Origin: Ariolimax columbianus
Taxonomy: Eukaryota > Mollusca > Gastropoda > Stylommatophora > Arionidae
NCBI GenBank assembly: GCA_036924085.1
Contig: JAVGWX010000013.1
Span: 52,744,404-52,808,403, forward strand
Reading direction: 5' to 3'
DNA length: 64,000 bases
Part shown: positions 33,430-48,000 of the stretch, in pieces
Numbering within the stretch: position 1 is the stretch's first letter
How the letters are laid out: every line of letters starts with the position of its first letter
Program-made: the position numbers and the translations under genes
Notes under the pieces: model-generated
What the model was told of the DNA's origin: nothing
Databases searched by the model: none
The model's input: the letters and a program-made list of their open reading frames with translations, nothing else

Positions 33430-34920
33430 TCTAGTTAGCTAGCTCACTGTCGACTAGGCTACACACTTCACAAATGTAGAAAATGTAATAAAATGTTTTT
33501 TTTAATTGTTACAAAACAATATTAATCTTTTAATAGAAAGCAAATATTTCAACATTTTTGTCAGCGTAATAATAATTAATTGAAAACAGATATAAATTAA
33601 TATTTTTCGGAAGTTTTGGCCATTTTGCTATTCAATGCAATCTTTCATTTTTATTTCAAATTACATTAAATTTTAATGAATAATTGTACAAGTATATGTG
33701 TCTGAAAACAAGTTATCTCCCTTTGCTTAGCAGTACATGATATATTTCCTTATAAGGCTTAGCCATTTGATGAGCAGTAAGAGACAATGAGACAATATTA
33801 AATACATTTCTATAATCACACTGTAACACTTTTTGTTGATTTTATTCATAAATAGAATAGAGATGATAATGAGAAAGAAGATTCAGGAAAAAGGAAGTGG
33901 TGATAAATAGAAATAAACAATTAAATGTCATTGATAAATAGTCATATGCTGTTATGTTGTGCTTCAGATAATTGCAGACAGAAAATTAAACATTTGGACT
34001 GAATAAATTTTTAAGAAATTATCTTAAATAAATATCAGACTGCAGAAGGCTGATCGAATAATTACATTTAGTGGATTTATTGGTTAATATCCAGCAAACA
34101 GATTTTTACAAATCATCCTTGATAGATACCACTTCTATAACATTGGTATCTCAGCTCAAGCACAAACAAGTATCCAGAAAATGTAAAGCATCCTATGAAA
34201 CAAATCTTTGTTAATGGAAGTGTATAAAAGAAAAGTTTCATGATAATTTAATTCAATCCTCCATTATGAAAACAAAACATATTAATAATCATGGCAGTTT
34301 TCCTTACGTTAATAATTGATAATAGAATGTGTGCAAATACTAATAATATGACTAGGATTCAGGAAGAGCCATTCCATCTACGTTAAATTTTAAAAGTTAC
34401 AAAAATATTATTCATAGCCCCAAACATTCATTTCAAACATAAAATATTTCTGAAATAGTAGCACAGCAACATCTGTTAAACTTAGCTACACTATCAATTA
34501 AAAAACCCCAAGCACTTCAAGTAAACATTGTATATAATACTCATAAATTAACCCATTCACTGTTCAGAATTACATGTAGAATGCAATGTGATACAGACAT
34601 TTAGTATATGTGTGCAAGTGGTTAAAGTTGCATAAGTTTTCATTATATAAGAAAATGTTGATAATTGTGTTTTTTCTCACCAGTCAATTATTCAACTCTA
34701 TACCAATACATACATGTGAAGTAATTGCTTTTCCATTGAGGATAATCCACATGGAAAGATATTCAAACAGCTTCATATAATTAGGTGTAGTAGTTTTCAC
34801 AATATCTACACTTTGCTGTAGGCCCATGAAGTTTAAAAAGTCCCCAAAAGTAAAAGCTCTAATCAACACCAATCTACATATAGAAAGAATCTTCCCGCTG
34901 CATTCAGAACACATATACAG
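33430..34920. other. No recognisable feature
   Basis: Strongly AT-rich. A 76-residue minus-strand frame at 34684-34914 has no features I can support. Confidence 0.45.
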
Positions 34921-34924
34921 CCAT

Positions 34925-35208
34925 CTATATTAAACACTGGTATAACTGTGCAGGATCTCGAACCTTTGAAAGTTCAAAGTATGTTTTTGCATTTCTGCTG
35001 CTTGGCACAAAAGAGAACACCAGCTCCTCATCAGCAGACTGAGATCCACTTTCATCACTCGACCTAGAACTATCACTACTAGACAAATACACTGAAGTGC
35101 CGCTATCAGAATGATCAACATTTTCATCATCATTATCATTAGCGATCATAGAATCTAACCATTCCTAAAGTACTGCAGAAACTATCTTTGGTCTGGATGA
35201 TGAGGATT
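34925..35208 (-). pseudogene. Acidic/serine-rich exon-like segment with one in-frame TAG
   Basis: A T-rich acceptor (GCATTTTTTTAG) ends at about 35209 on the minus strand. The following frame reads SKSSSSRPKIVSAVL, then TAG, then EWLDSMIANDNDDENVDHSD. A Ser/Asp-rich stretch and FVPSSRNAKTYFELSKVRDP follow, with a terminal stop at 34925. The residues continue sensibly across the TAG, which suggests an original CAG. The segment is about 90 codons long. The family is unknown. It lies 0.6 kb downstream of the TMEM62-like stop codon, same strand, and could be the broken last exon of a neighbouring gene. Confidence 0.4.
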
Positions 35209-35209
35209 T

Positions 35210-35802
35210 ACTCTTGACTAAAAAAAATGCATTGAATCCAAGTATGACAATACTACATGCGCTTGTAAAGAACCCAAAATGTTCATAGAAACTCTTTTTT
35301 AATGAAAATTAACATTTATAAACTTCCACCTGAAAACACATTAATAAACTAAGGAAAATGTGGCGTACAAAAAGATGATAATGTTTGTACACAATCGTCA
35401 AAGTTGATATGTCGACTCTGAAGAATCCCAGAGCTGATGTATCGGCTCCACGTACTGAATCAGTTGAGTAATTATGTCACAATGATTACATTATTAATAA
35501 AATTAGGTAATTTGTGATACAACTTCTTGGAATTCAGAACAGAGAAAAAAAGATAATGGAACTGTATGTGGAATCTTTCTTCTATTCATAGCCCGAGTTC
35601 AAGCATTTTGTTACTTACAAGTGTTCACTGACAATGTTTATATTTTCAGAGAAAATGTGACACATTCATTGTGAATGATGGGGATTTAATTGCGGTACAT
35701 AATAAATGAGCACAAAGGAAAAAAACACGAGCAAGACAACTTTTTAAAAATGTTCACTAATGTAAAAAATAATCTGTTGAGCCTTTTATTTCAAATTAGA
35801 TT
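35210..35802. other. 3' flank of the TMEM62-like gene
   Basis: AT-rich. A minus-strand AATAAA at 35785-35790 lies only 13 nt after the stop, so it is an uncertain poly(A) signal. Confidence 0.4.
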
Positions 35803-36096
35803 TCAAGCTGGTCCATTTACTGCAAGTATTTGTTTCAGATCAGCATGATATGCAAACCACACCGTTACGGGTAACATCAGAGTGCTACCAGTTCTCAGTG
35901 GTCCAAGTAGTAATGAAGTTTGTCCGTATGCTCTAGGAAATTCTGTCAGGACCAGGTACACGGTAAAAATCAGAAGTATCATTGTAGGAATAAAAACTGA
36001 TAAGTAATGATATAGTGATATCTTGTGTCCATGTCTGCGTCTGGTATCAAGAAGATGACTCAAAATCAAAGTAATGGGCACCGTGAATGTCACAAA
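35803..36096 (-). CDS. TMEM62: TMEM62-like terminal exon
   Basis: 294 nt including TGA at 35803-35805. The acceptor CTCCAAATAG is modest. Encodes PITLILSHLL, a basic loop RRRHGHK, a helix IPTMILLIFTVYLVL, then LGPLRTGSTLMLPVTVWFAY and the C-terminus AVNGPA. It follows an 8.9-kb intron in phase 0. Confidence 0.88.
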   Translation of the reverse strand, partial: FVTFTVPITLILSHLLDTRRRHGHKISLYHYLSVFIPTMILLIFTVYLVLTEFPRAYGQTSLLLGPLRTGSTLMLPVTVWFAYHADLKQILAVNGPA

Positions 36097-39000
36097 CTAT
36101 TTGGAGAGAAACATAATGTTAGCACAACCATCATAATTACATAAAAACTGTTTATGCATTTATATTTATATCTTGATCTTGATGACCTGCTCCTCAGCGT
36201 AGCTGCGGGTCCCAACTTCGTATTCAGCGAACCCTGTCTTGTACCACGGAAGTCCAGTGTGTAGTAAGTGCTCCTCTAGATGTTGGATGTTGCAGCGTAC
36301 AGCAAGGGAGTCTGACCAATGCATTGGAGGTCTTCCCTGCGGTCTCTCCTTAACTCGGGGTACCAGACTGTTGTCGCTCTGCTCCATCTACCACCGTTAT
36401 ATCCCCATCTATATTTTGCCTTGTCTGCAAGGATTACCGCATCCTTCACCAGGGACAATCGTCTATGTCAGAATTGTGGAGACCTTGCATATGTTGGTTC
36501 CGGAGAGTGATTTTGACCAAGCGTCTCTCAAAGGGAGGCCTGGGTAACTCTAAATTTTTATGGAAATATATGCATCGGTAATAATAATAATTGTCCATGT
36601 AACATTGATGAGAACCACTAACATCATCACTAACATGCATCTTTGTGACTGATAAAGTCAACACAAGCATTCTATTGCATGACTGGCAAACATGATCTGC
36701 AGCTGGTACTGGTGTTCTTTGTCCTCTAGACTTTCTGATGGTGGATCTATTCTGGCTGCTTGCACACGGAGGCCCTCGCTGATTGCATAGCCCTTTTTTA
36801 CTGCACATTTCCAGGCTGAGAGATTTTCATCTATTTTTTCCCAGGTGGTTAGTGTCTATTTGACAGCACTTAAAAGACTCCTTCAAACTGTTCTTGAATT
36901 GCTTTTTTTTTGAGATAGCCCAGTGATCACTTTCTTTCACTCAACACCTTATACAGAAGCCTCTTTGAGAGTCTTTTGCTTGGCAGTAGAGCAATGTGGC
37001 CATCTCGGTTGAGCATTCTGCGAAAGTGCATGAATGCCAAGCATGCTGGCTAGAGATGGGACTTAATTATTTGTGATATGGCCCTACCAGCGAATATGCA
37101 GGTCAGACAAGCCATGTGGAAGTGATTCAACCTCCAGACAGTCCAGTCTTACATGTGTAGAGTAGGGTAGGGAAAATAGCGCCATGGTAGACCTTCAACT
37201 TAGTTGTTATGCTGATTCCATGATGTTCTCCCACTGTCGAGCGCATTCTACCAAAAGTTGAGCTGTTCTTTGCTATTCTATTTGTCAACTAATCAGCAAT
37301 AATCATAGATCTCTACTGCGTGCTTCTGAGGTACACAAATTTGTCCACAACTAATTTCGATCCCCTCACTGTAAGCACTGGTTGGTTTGTAGGTTATTGA
37401 TGCGGTAGCCTGTGGGCTCCTGCCCTTTGGCCAATGTCATATAGTGGTATCTGCAAGTGTTTGTGAGCTGTTGTTTAGTTTCATAGAATGTTTCATTTGT
37501 CTGGCCTCAAAAGAAAAAGCTTTTTCCTAACACCATCAAGTGCCAAACACTCAAAAAGATGGTGTTCAACAGTTTCATAAAGATGTGTGCACAGTCGACA
37601 CTCTGGAGTATGTTGTGATTGGATTCTGTTCACGTGAGTGTTAAGTTGTGTGTGTTGAGTGCGAAGTCGGAAAATGGTGCATTGATCTCTCCTTTTCAGG
37701 CGTTTGATGTTGTTTTGGGGATTTGGGATGGGTATATGTTTGTAGATCTCTCCCAGTATTTCCCATTGATCATCTATTCAGCCAGGACATTTTGTTCGCA
37801 GTCTTCAGTAGTTGTTTGACTGTCTGAAGGGTAGGTTGGTATGTATTGTTGTTCTTGACTTGATCCCTTCTTAGCCAGTCTGTTTGCTTTGTCATTGCCT
37901 GGTGTATTTGAATGGTAACCACTGGTTCTTTATACATTTTATCCTGGACTGGCTGGTTGGTACATGACTTCAGTTTTGTTTACACTAATTGTCAAGCCAA
38001 AATTGGTCAAGCAACAGAGGACTAACTATTCACTGTCTTCCTGTATTTTCTGTCCGAGCTACTGTTCAGAGCACAGTTATCTGCAAATAAAAGTTCACAT
38101 ATCGTATAGTGCATCACATTGTTTTTTAAATTTCAGTTGCGGGTATTAAATGGACTGAAGGTGTCGATCAACATAGCTGTGAAAACATCATACTGAACAC
38201 GGTCGGGATAAGTATGCATTCATGTTTCATACCACTTTCTACCTCAAATGATGTACATGTCTTCTCGTTGTCCAGCACTTGTGCGTGTATGCCTTCATGG
38301 AGCTGTTTCACCAGTCAATGAATGTGGTTTTGTTCTCGACATTTCTCCTGAAGCTGACGTACAGCAAATATCATGTCTATAGTTCCTTGACCAACCTTGA
38401 ATCCACATTCTCCGGGAGACGATGGTATAGCTCAAGATGTATGTTCAGGTGATTTGAGCAGTACACGAACTAGGATCTTGTCGGCAAGAGAGAGCAGCTT
38501 CTTCTTCTTCTTTTGTTTGCTTTAAAATATTGTCTATATCTGCAATGCTGTCTCTTGTGTAAACTTCACTGTCTTTTGTAGTTCACATACAGGTCCATAA
38601 AGTTTCTCTTCCAGTGTTGTTTCTATGGGCCAGTGAGATTTTCTCTGTATATCATATTCAGGGCAGTTTTGTAGTATGTGCTCTGCTGTCTGGGGCGCCT
38701 GTCCGCATGTACACATGGCTGAGTTGCCAATCTTCATTTTTGTGTACATGTGGCTGCGGAGCCGGTTGTGTCCTGTTCTAAGGCGCAACACAACAGTTTG
38801 CTCTTGCCTGTTCATGTTATGGTAATCGTCTGGTGTTACTGCTGGTGGCTTTCTGATTGATTTGATCATCCTTATCTTCTGTTGGTATGTAACTGGCACA
38901 TCTGGTTGCTCATCTGCAGCACCCTCCTTTGCCAGTCGATCTGCTCTCTCGTTTCCTGGTACTCCACAATGAGAAGGTATCCACTGCATGACAATCTTGC

Positions 39001-42000
39001 GCTGGCTGCTCAGTTCAGACAGTAGAGCCTGTAGATCTGCAGTTTCTCAAATTTAAGTGCTTGGAGTGCTGATTGTGCATCTGTAAGAAATACTACAGGT
39101 TGTGAACTGACTTTGGTGTTCAACAGTTTCTCAGTTGCCACCTTGATTGCCTGTATTTCTTCATCATATATATGACAGAATTTCCCAGTTGGTACTCTGA
39201 CTGTATCCCTAATGTTGTTTGGGTATTCTATGTACACTCTCGCTCCACCATTCTTTACTGCATTCTGTGCTGACCCATTTGTGTATACTCTGATCCAGAG
39301 GTCTTGTGGGTATTCTTCATCCAGGAAATTGAGGATCACTATCCTACGTTGGACACTGTTCTGTTCATCCTTGTCTAATATTCCTTTCACTTTTGTTTGA
39401 ATGCATACTGATAGTCCGTGCTCCTCTCTCCAAGGGGTTTGTTCTGGCACAGACTTTAGGGGGATGTCAACTTCAGGAAGATCCATAATTTGCCTGCAAA
39501 GTCATTTCGCCTGATGCATAAAACTACTACTTTTCAGTCTTCCCATTGCTAAATTTTGAAATCTGTCTTTCATTGGATGGCTCGGCATGCAGAGGAACTT
39601 TTCTGCCTGTGTTAATACCTTTGTGTCTCTGCGTTCTCTTAGCACTTGTATCCTTCCCATTTTCTCCATCTCCACTATAGGTGTTGATTTCATTGCTCCT
39701 GTAATGACCCTAAGTGCCTGATTTTGCACCTTATCCACCTCTTTGAGGGTAGTGTTTGGCTGTGGGGCACCACGCTGCTGACCCCTATTCCAGATGTGGC
39801 CGTATACCTTGTTGGTAAACTTTGTTAAGTATTTTTCCACTAGCTCCCCAAGTGGTTCCACTTAATTTTCTCAGGATGGCTAACTTCCTCCTAGCTTTTT
39901 TGGCTGCCTTGTTGACGTGTTTCCTCCATGTCCACCTATCATCAAATGTAACTCCAAGATAGGTGGGTTGTTTATCTTCTTTTAGGTGTTCTCCATTTAT
40001 CTTGATAACTCCAGCTTTTTGGGGAGAGGGTGAAAAGCGTAGTGCTACATTTTTCTGTGTTAATGTTTACACACCATGAGGTCAAGGCATCAATAGCTCT
40101 TTGCAGCATTCTGGTGGCGACTGTTGCTTGCTCATTTGTACACCATATTACCAAGTCATCTGCATACATTGCAACTTTTGTTCCTTGTGGTAGCTCAGCA
40201 ATCAAGTCATTGATGAAGACTATGAAAAGTGTAGGAGAAAGAACCCCTCCCTGAGGCACACCATGACGCAGTAGAATTTTCTTACTCTTGAGGCCATCTA
40301 GTTGGACTCTGGCTCTTCTGTTATGTAAGTATGCTTTTATCCATTTGTACATCCTATCCATCACTCCATTATTTCTCAGTTTCTTTAAAAGTCCTTCTTT
40401 CCAAACTTTATAAAAAGCTTTCCTTAAGTTTATCCATGCTGCTAATACTAATTTCTTGTCCTGGAATGCGTCCTCGATCTCTTGTGAGAGGTATGTTGCC
40501 TGGTCTTCAGTGGAGTTGCATTTCCTAAATCCTGCCTGCTGTGGCACAAGAAGATTTTGTCTCTCAAGATACCACTGCAGCCTTAGGTTGATAATACGTT
40601 CCATTGTTTTACATATGCAGCTTGTGAGGCTAATTGGTCTATAGCTGGATGCCATGAAACTGTCTTTCCCTGGTTTTGAGAGTGGTATCATGATTGCTTC
40701 TCTCCAGGTCTGTAGGACAGTACCTGATGTCCAACAAATGTTGAAGATCTGAAGCAGCTTTGTTTTTGCTGATGTTCACAAGTTCTTGATCATCTCAATG
40801 GACACTCCGTCTGTTCCTGGCGACTTTCTCATTTTCAGTTTGGATATTGCAAACTCCAGTTCTTTGTATGTGATTGGTGTCTCCATAACTTTGGGTATGG
40901 CACCATCTCGCTCTGTATTTTGTCGTTCCTCACGAACACTTCGTTGTTTCTCTCTGTCTACTTCAATGTTGCTATCTTTTGCAAAAGAGTCCGCAAAGTA
41001 ATCAGCGGCTTGTTTGCCTGTGAGGATGTTTCCATCTTTGTTTAGTGTAATCTTTGTGTTTTTCTGTGCACCCTCATCATTAAGTTGTTTTACCAACTTC
41101 CACAGTTTCCTGGTATCCTTTTCAAAGTTCAGAGACTCTGTTTTCTCCCTCCAACTTTTTCTTCTAGCCTGCAACTTTTCCCTTTGAAATTTGGCCTTAG
41201 CATGTTGATATTTTTGGTGGTGTTCTTGGCATGGACTAATCTCTGCTTGCTTTCTAGATGTTTCTACCTCGTTTTGCAGTTGTTCTAATTCACTATTCCA
41301 GTATGGCCTATATTGTTTGCGGGCCCCTCTAGGTATTGTTTCATGGGCAGCCTGTAGCATGCATCTGCTGAAATTATCGACTACCTTATTTATGTCTTCA
41401 TCTGTTGTTAGATTTCTAGTAAGCACACTAGACCGATGCTGGTACATTGACCAGTCTGCCTTCCTGTAATTCCACCGAGGCAGGGTACTACTTTCCTTGA
41501 CATATTCATTTTAAATAGTTAGAAATACTGGTCTGTGGTCACTACCTCAAAGTTGTTTCCCGACAATGCGTGTAATGTTCCATTCCATGCATGGTGTGTG
41601 GAATGCCAAATCTGGTGTAGAAGTGGTGTGCCATGATCTCGAGTAGATGGTCGGTGGGTTTGTTGGCTGGTTAATCAAGATAAGTCCATTGTCATCCTGC
41701 CAGTTTTCTAGCTCTTCACCCCTCCTATCCATTTGATCATAGCCCCAGCTCTGCGAGTGGCTATTGAAATCTCCACACACAATCAGTCTTTCCTTTGTTG
41801 CAATCGTATTCAGTGCGAGTGGACGATCACTCAGACAGTAATAATTTAGAAGGCGGAATTCTGTACTTTCTGTCTTGAGATGCATCATCTGGTATTCTGC
41901 TCCCTCCATATATACTTCCTGCTGATAAGCATTGACGCTATTTCTCACAAGTGTCAGTATTCCACCCTTCTGCCTGTCTTGTCGGTCAGGCCTATAGCAC

Positions 42001-45000
42001 TGGTATCCTCTAATTTTGAAGGCTATATCTTTATTGAGATGCGTTTCTTGCAAGCAACATACATTTACTTGCTCTTCATATAGAATATTCTCAAGGACTA
42101 ATTTTTTACTATAACCATCTCTTTTGCTGTTGACGCCTTCAGCATTCCAGTGCATTATTTTAAGTGTTCTTTCCTTTGTTTTTGATTTTGTTTGGCCAGT
42201 AGCTCTATTCTTGTGCCTCCTGACTCCACGAGGCATCCGAGAAGGACTTCCAGTAATAAAGTTTGGGCCCTTTCGAGACGGGGGACCCGGCACTGTACCT
42301 GCCTGGTTGTCCACCACAGGCCGAGCGCCATAACATTTTGCAGATATAGGCATACTTTCATGTTGCATATTTGCGTGGCATCCTGATTTCTGTGGTGCGC
42401 CTTTTGGCTGGTTGCCTTCGTCTTCAGCACCTTAACGTTGCTTGGGCAGACTGTGGTCTTGCTCGAAAGGATGTGTGATGATGATGATATGAACTTATGG
42501 ACCCATTTTTCAAGTATCTCAGAAGAGAGGCAGTCCCGTGTGTCTGTGTCCTAGGATCGTCATGTCCTGCCAGAAACGTAGCATATACATGTGAGTGGGG
42601 TATCTCCTTACTCCCCTTTAGTATTCTTGGCTCCTCTGCAGTGATGGTACGCCTAGCATTCCCCGCCACCTAGGAGGTTGTCACAAAGGGGCAGAGGTGC
42701 AATGTCCGCTGGCCTGCATCTCTTCTATGTCCATCGGGATGACTGATAGAAGACAAAAGTAAAGAACGAGGCAAGAATGCATTTAACCCATGAAGTGGGG
42801 GTGGATTGGTTTAGCCCAGAGCGTGTACCACTCGCCGGTGGGTTCTGCAGCTCCACCTGCTCCTCAGCCTTTTAGTCTGGCCCCTCTGCAAGGACCTGTC
42901 CGGCTTGGGTGACCCTAACAGGAGTAAAACTCCCACCGGCATAGCCCCTGGATCATTGGGACACGCAAGCTCTCCAACCCCGTCAAGGTAGGCCTACATT
43001 TGGAGAGAGAGAGAGCAGCAATATTCCATGATCATTATCACACTCCAGGCGGTTGCCTTTTCCCTTGTAAATATCATCCTTCATTTCTTGTGGGGGACTA
43101 CTCCTTCAGCCCACATGGAACAGAACAGTTCAGTGAGCTTTGCGGTGAGATATATTCCTACTGCTGTTTGTACCTCTGCTAGTAATGCATCAGCTTCAGA
43201 GAAAGAATTTTGATGGCATACTTCATCCTCAGTGATGAGTTCATCCACAGTCATGTTCAATTTTATCTGGGTCCTGTGTCAGATGACCTCTTCATTTACG
43301 GATGATAGATTATCAAATACATTGCAGAAATGTTCTGCACACCTGTCAAGGATCTGGGCTTTCTCTGTTATTAGTCCATTGACACTGCAAATGAGAATCA
43401 TGGCGCTCAGCGAACATCTTGATCTCATCTGCCATCCTGCATTTACTCTTTGAGCGCTAGTGAATGCCATTTTCATTGACAAAAATGATGTGTCATTTTG
43501 AAGGACCTGACATGCTTGTCACTTTATGCAAAGGAAGATCTTGATTTCACCATTATTTTCATCGAACTAGTCCTTGTGCTTGGGGTGGATGGAGTATTGT
43601 GTTTAGCATTGCAGAGTAAACAGTTTCCCTTAGGGTCACACAGTTTTAATCGATGCTGGAATTTCGAAGCTGAAGCTCATCCAGTCTGCCTGCTAGTTCC
43701 TCTGTGAAGCTTTCTAGTTGGGTCTCTCTTCAGCTTCTCCACATTTAGTTTCCTCTGTGATTTTCACCCCTAAGAGCACCTCTTAGGTTGGATTTTTAAA
43801 CTCAACTTGGTGATGGTCAGTCCAATATGCAGTGCCATATATACTCTTAGTTATTTTGTTTTATTTCAGTCCTGGTGTCTGATAATGATGTAGTCAATAA
43901 GATGCCAATCACAGAGCCTCGGATACATCCATGTGTTTTTAGTTGGGAGTCACAAGGATGTTGGTAATGCTAAGCTCTCACTTGTTGCACAAGTCTTCAG
44001 TGAGAGTAAGCAGCTGCCTTTACATTTAACTATAACATTTTGGTCATCCCATGGAGTGTAATCTGCATCAACCCTGGCATTAAAATCTCCTAGCATTATC
44101 GGTTTGGTAGATTTTGGAACTACAGCTATATTTGACCGCATCCGGTCAGCATTGGCACATAGGCACTGATTATTCTGGTCTGCCATTTTCCAGCTAGAGG
44201 AAGTCGCATTATGATGAGGTGATCGCTGATTCTCTTTTAAGTGATGCACTATGGTGGACTTGATCATAAATCCAATCACAGCTTCTCATAATTTCTTACT
44301 GCTGTGGCCACTCCAAAAGAAAGTATAGCCAGCATTATTGTTTGAAAGTTGCTCCTCCAAAGTTAGTCGTGTCTCATTCAGAGCAGTTATACTGATTTCA
44401 TATCTTGCTACCAGTACGGTCCTCTATTCTGATTTATCAGCTCTAGTGGTCTTCATGAGTGTTCACACATTCTATGTAGCTAGTGTAATAGGCATTGCCA
44501 TTTTTAAATTTTTGTTTTACCATTTTAGAATGGGAGCTCCTCTGGCCATAGTATGCTGGTCAATTTTTTGGGTACCTTTTGTAGCCCCTTTCCTCTGGCT
44601 AAGGAGGTGAGCAGTGCTGCCATAGAGAAAGCTGCTCAGGGATGCGGGAATCTGGGTTCCATTTCTGCCTCAAAAGTCAGTGAAAGATGACCATATGAGC
44701 TGTACTGCCTGTGTGCAGGCCTATGACTACAGCTCCCAATGTATCGTTACTGATGTCGTGAGTTGCATGTGAATTTGATTAAAGTGAGAGATAATTGAGC
44801 CTAGTCAGTCTCACTCTCTCATCCAGATAGAACGTGATCTAGCGACAAAACAGCAGCAAGACGGCTAAGTAAAGGGTCCTCTATAAGTAACAAATATGTT
44901 TATTCATGTCTTTTTACTCAGAAAAGTAAACTTACTTACATATCCAGTGTTGCCATATAAATCCTATACCTGTTGAAATCCTATACCTGTTGAAATCACA

Positions 45001-48000
45001 ATTAAAATGTTCTCACATAAAAAAACCAATTAAACAACTGACCTGAAAAATACCATAGAAGTAAGTGATCCCTCCAGGTATAAATGAATCTTGTATCAGA
45101 ATGCCCCATACAAATACTACACCTATCTTGTCACTGAGTAGATAACCAACAAACCAAGGGCCTGAAAATCAAAAACAAAATGCACAAGTAATTCGAAAAT
45201 TGCTTCACATGTTTGCTTCAATGAATCATATTAAAGTATTGAGACAGTGACAAATAACAAATGCCACTAAATCTAAATGCTTTCTTAGATACTGAAAGGT
45301 AGCGTAAATTATAAGCACTCAAAATAGATCAACAAAATTAACATACCAAAACCTTTGGGAGAAATTAGCTAACAAGAATTTAACTTATTTTCTTGTAAAA
45401 CCTCTAAATTATATATTTTCCCATACATTGGCTTACCTTTGACCATTCCTAAATGTTACATGAATATTTGTATTGCAAATACTGAGAAATTATAAAGCTC
45501 TGATAACATATCAAATAATCTGATCCACGTTTACTCACCAAATGTGAGGTACAGAGCAGATCCAATGAGAGTATAATATGTGACATTTGTACGAGCTACA
45601 AGCCAAACCTTCATAATCCAATCATTAACAAATGTGATGACAGGTAGTCTACCTGGAAAAGAAACAAATGACAAAGAATACAATTATACTACTACTTTCT
45701 AGGTCTCCTTCTACATCAAAATATAAAATATTTCAGAATGGATGGGACTTCAGCAGCGACATATTACTTTGGTAATCAATATTTGGTGATGCTGGTGTTT
45801 AGTTTGAGCAACTGACCATGTCTATACTTATGAAGGTTCTGTAGAGTTGGTAATATACTTCAATTAAGATGGCTTGGATAGATCTGGTTGTAGGGAATAA
45901 ACTTCTTCTTCGTTCATCCTCAGATCAAGGTTCCGGTTTCTCTTACAAAGGACACGTTGTGTCTGTTGCATCTCCATACAGCTTCTGTCTCATATCTGTC
46001 TCACGAGGCCAGCACTGTTCTCTCTTTTCCTGCGTAAGCATGCAGCTTTGTAGGATGTGTTCCAGGGTCATTGTATGCTCCCCACATGGGCCCCTGTCAT
46101 CTGTCTCAATCCTCATTTTGTTGTAAAGATGACTCTTGAGTCTGTTATGCCCAGTTCTCAGTCTGAAGATGATGACTTGCTCTTCTCTAGTTAAGTTATA
46201 GTAGCTGTCTTCTTTTTGGAAGTCGGGGTGTTGATCAGCCCATTTTACCCTGAAGTTGGCTTTAATTATGGTCTTGGCCTCATTATATGTGATACTCAGG
46301 TCTGTTTGTGGGGTTGCTCCTCCACTCTTTGCTAGTTTGTCTGCAGTTTCATTGCCTTCAATATTGCAGTGGGATGGGATCCACTGTATGACCAACCTTG
46401 GGTGTTCTGCTGAGAGCTGTGTCGGGAAGAACATACATTGCTCGATATCTTCATCTTTGTGTTGTTTTAGCGCTGCTATTACTGACGCGGCATCAGTCAG
46501 GAATACTATGTTTTCTTGGTGGATATCTTTATCTTGGATTACAAGCTCAGCTGCGACCTTCAGTGCCTCTGCTTCTGCACGGAAATTACTGGAATATGTT
46601 ACCGTAGTTAAAACTCGAGTTTTTTTCTTCTCCATTCCTTAGTCTGTAATAGATCCCTCCACCTCCATTGGATGTGGCTTTGTTAGATGAGCCATTTGTA
46701 TATACGTGTCCATGTTTCTGGTGGGTATACTCTCCTAAGATATTCTTCTGTGATAAATTTCCTTTCTGAATCTGTCTGAGTTCCCGTTTTCCCTATTCCC
46801 TCTATGGTTTCTACCATCTCAGGGGACTTGGCTTTTTTGGGATGTTTGTTTTAGATCTCTAACCACTGCCTGGCTTATGATTTGGTCTGCTCTTGCAAGT
46901 TCTTTTGTTTTTGATATGAAGTGGTTTCTCTTTAATCTCCCTCTTCCCATGCGATTTATCCTGTCATATATTGGGTGATCAGGCATTCGTTTGAACTTCT
47001 CCCCCTGCTGGAGTGTTTTTTGGTCTCTGCGCATCTCCATACTTTCAATTCGTGTGATGTTCTCCAATTCATTTATTGGTGTTGTTCTCATAGCTCCAGT
47101 GATGATACGTATACCTTGGTTTTGGGTTGTATTTATTTTGTGAAAGTTATTCTTTGTTGCTGTGGACCATGCTGCTATCCCATATTCTAGCACTGGTCTC
47201 ACATAACCTGTGTACAGTTTCTTTAGTGTGCCCGTGTCCGCTCCACATGTTGAGCCTGATATCTTCCTCATTATCGCCATTCTGGTCTTAGCTTTGTTGG
47301 TGGCTTTTTTTATCTGGTTTTTCCATGTCAACCTTGGTTCCATTGTTATTCCCAGATAAGTTGGACTTATGTCAATGGGGAGAGTCTGGCCATTTACTTT
47401 CAGGATTACTTCTTGGGGCTTGGGAGATAGAGAGAAGATTGTGTACGTGGTTTTGGATTCGTTTATAGTGATATGCCATTTTTTTTTCCATGTCTCTATT
47501 TTATTTAGAGCCTCCTGTATTAGGTTTCTAGCTACAGGTGTAGACTCTTCGGATGTTCATAGTGCCAGGTCATCTGCATATAGTCCACCTGTGTACTCTT
47601 TTAGAAATGTATGTGATTATATCATTGATATATATAAGGAACAGCATGGGTGAGAGTATTCCACCTTGTGGTACTCCTTGTTCCATTTTCATCTTTTTGC
47701 TGAGGTGTCCTTGGAGTTGCACTCTTGCTGTCCTGTTATCTAGATAATCACTGATCCACTTGTACATGTTGTTGGTTACACCCATTTGCAGTAGTTTCAG
47801 TTTTAACCCGCTCTTCCATATTTTATCAAAGGCTTTTTCTAGGTCCATCCAGACTGCCAGTGTTTTTTTTTTTTCTTGAAATGCATCTTCTATCTCCTGC
47901 GAGATATATGTCACCTGATCTTCGGTCTATCTGTTTCTACAAAAACCTGCTTGCTGGGGGATAAGTAAATTCTTTGATTCCATATGCCAGGTTATTCTAG

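Noticed and set aside
34684..34914. 76-residue minus-strand ORF downstream of the TMEM62-like gene
   Set aside because: Composition fits chance in AT-rich DNA; no recognisable family.
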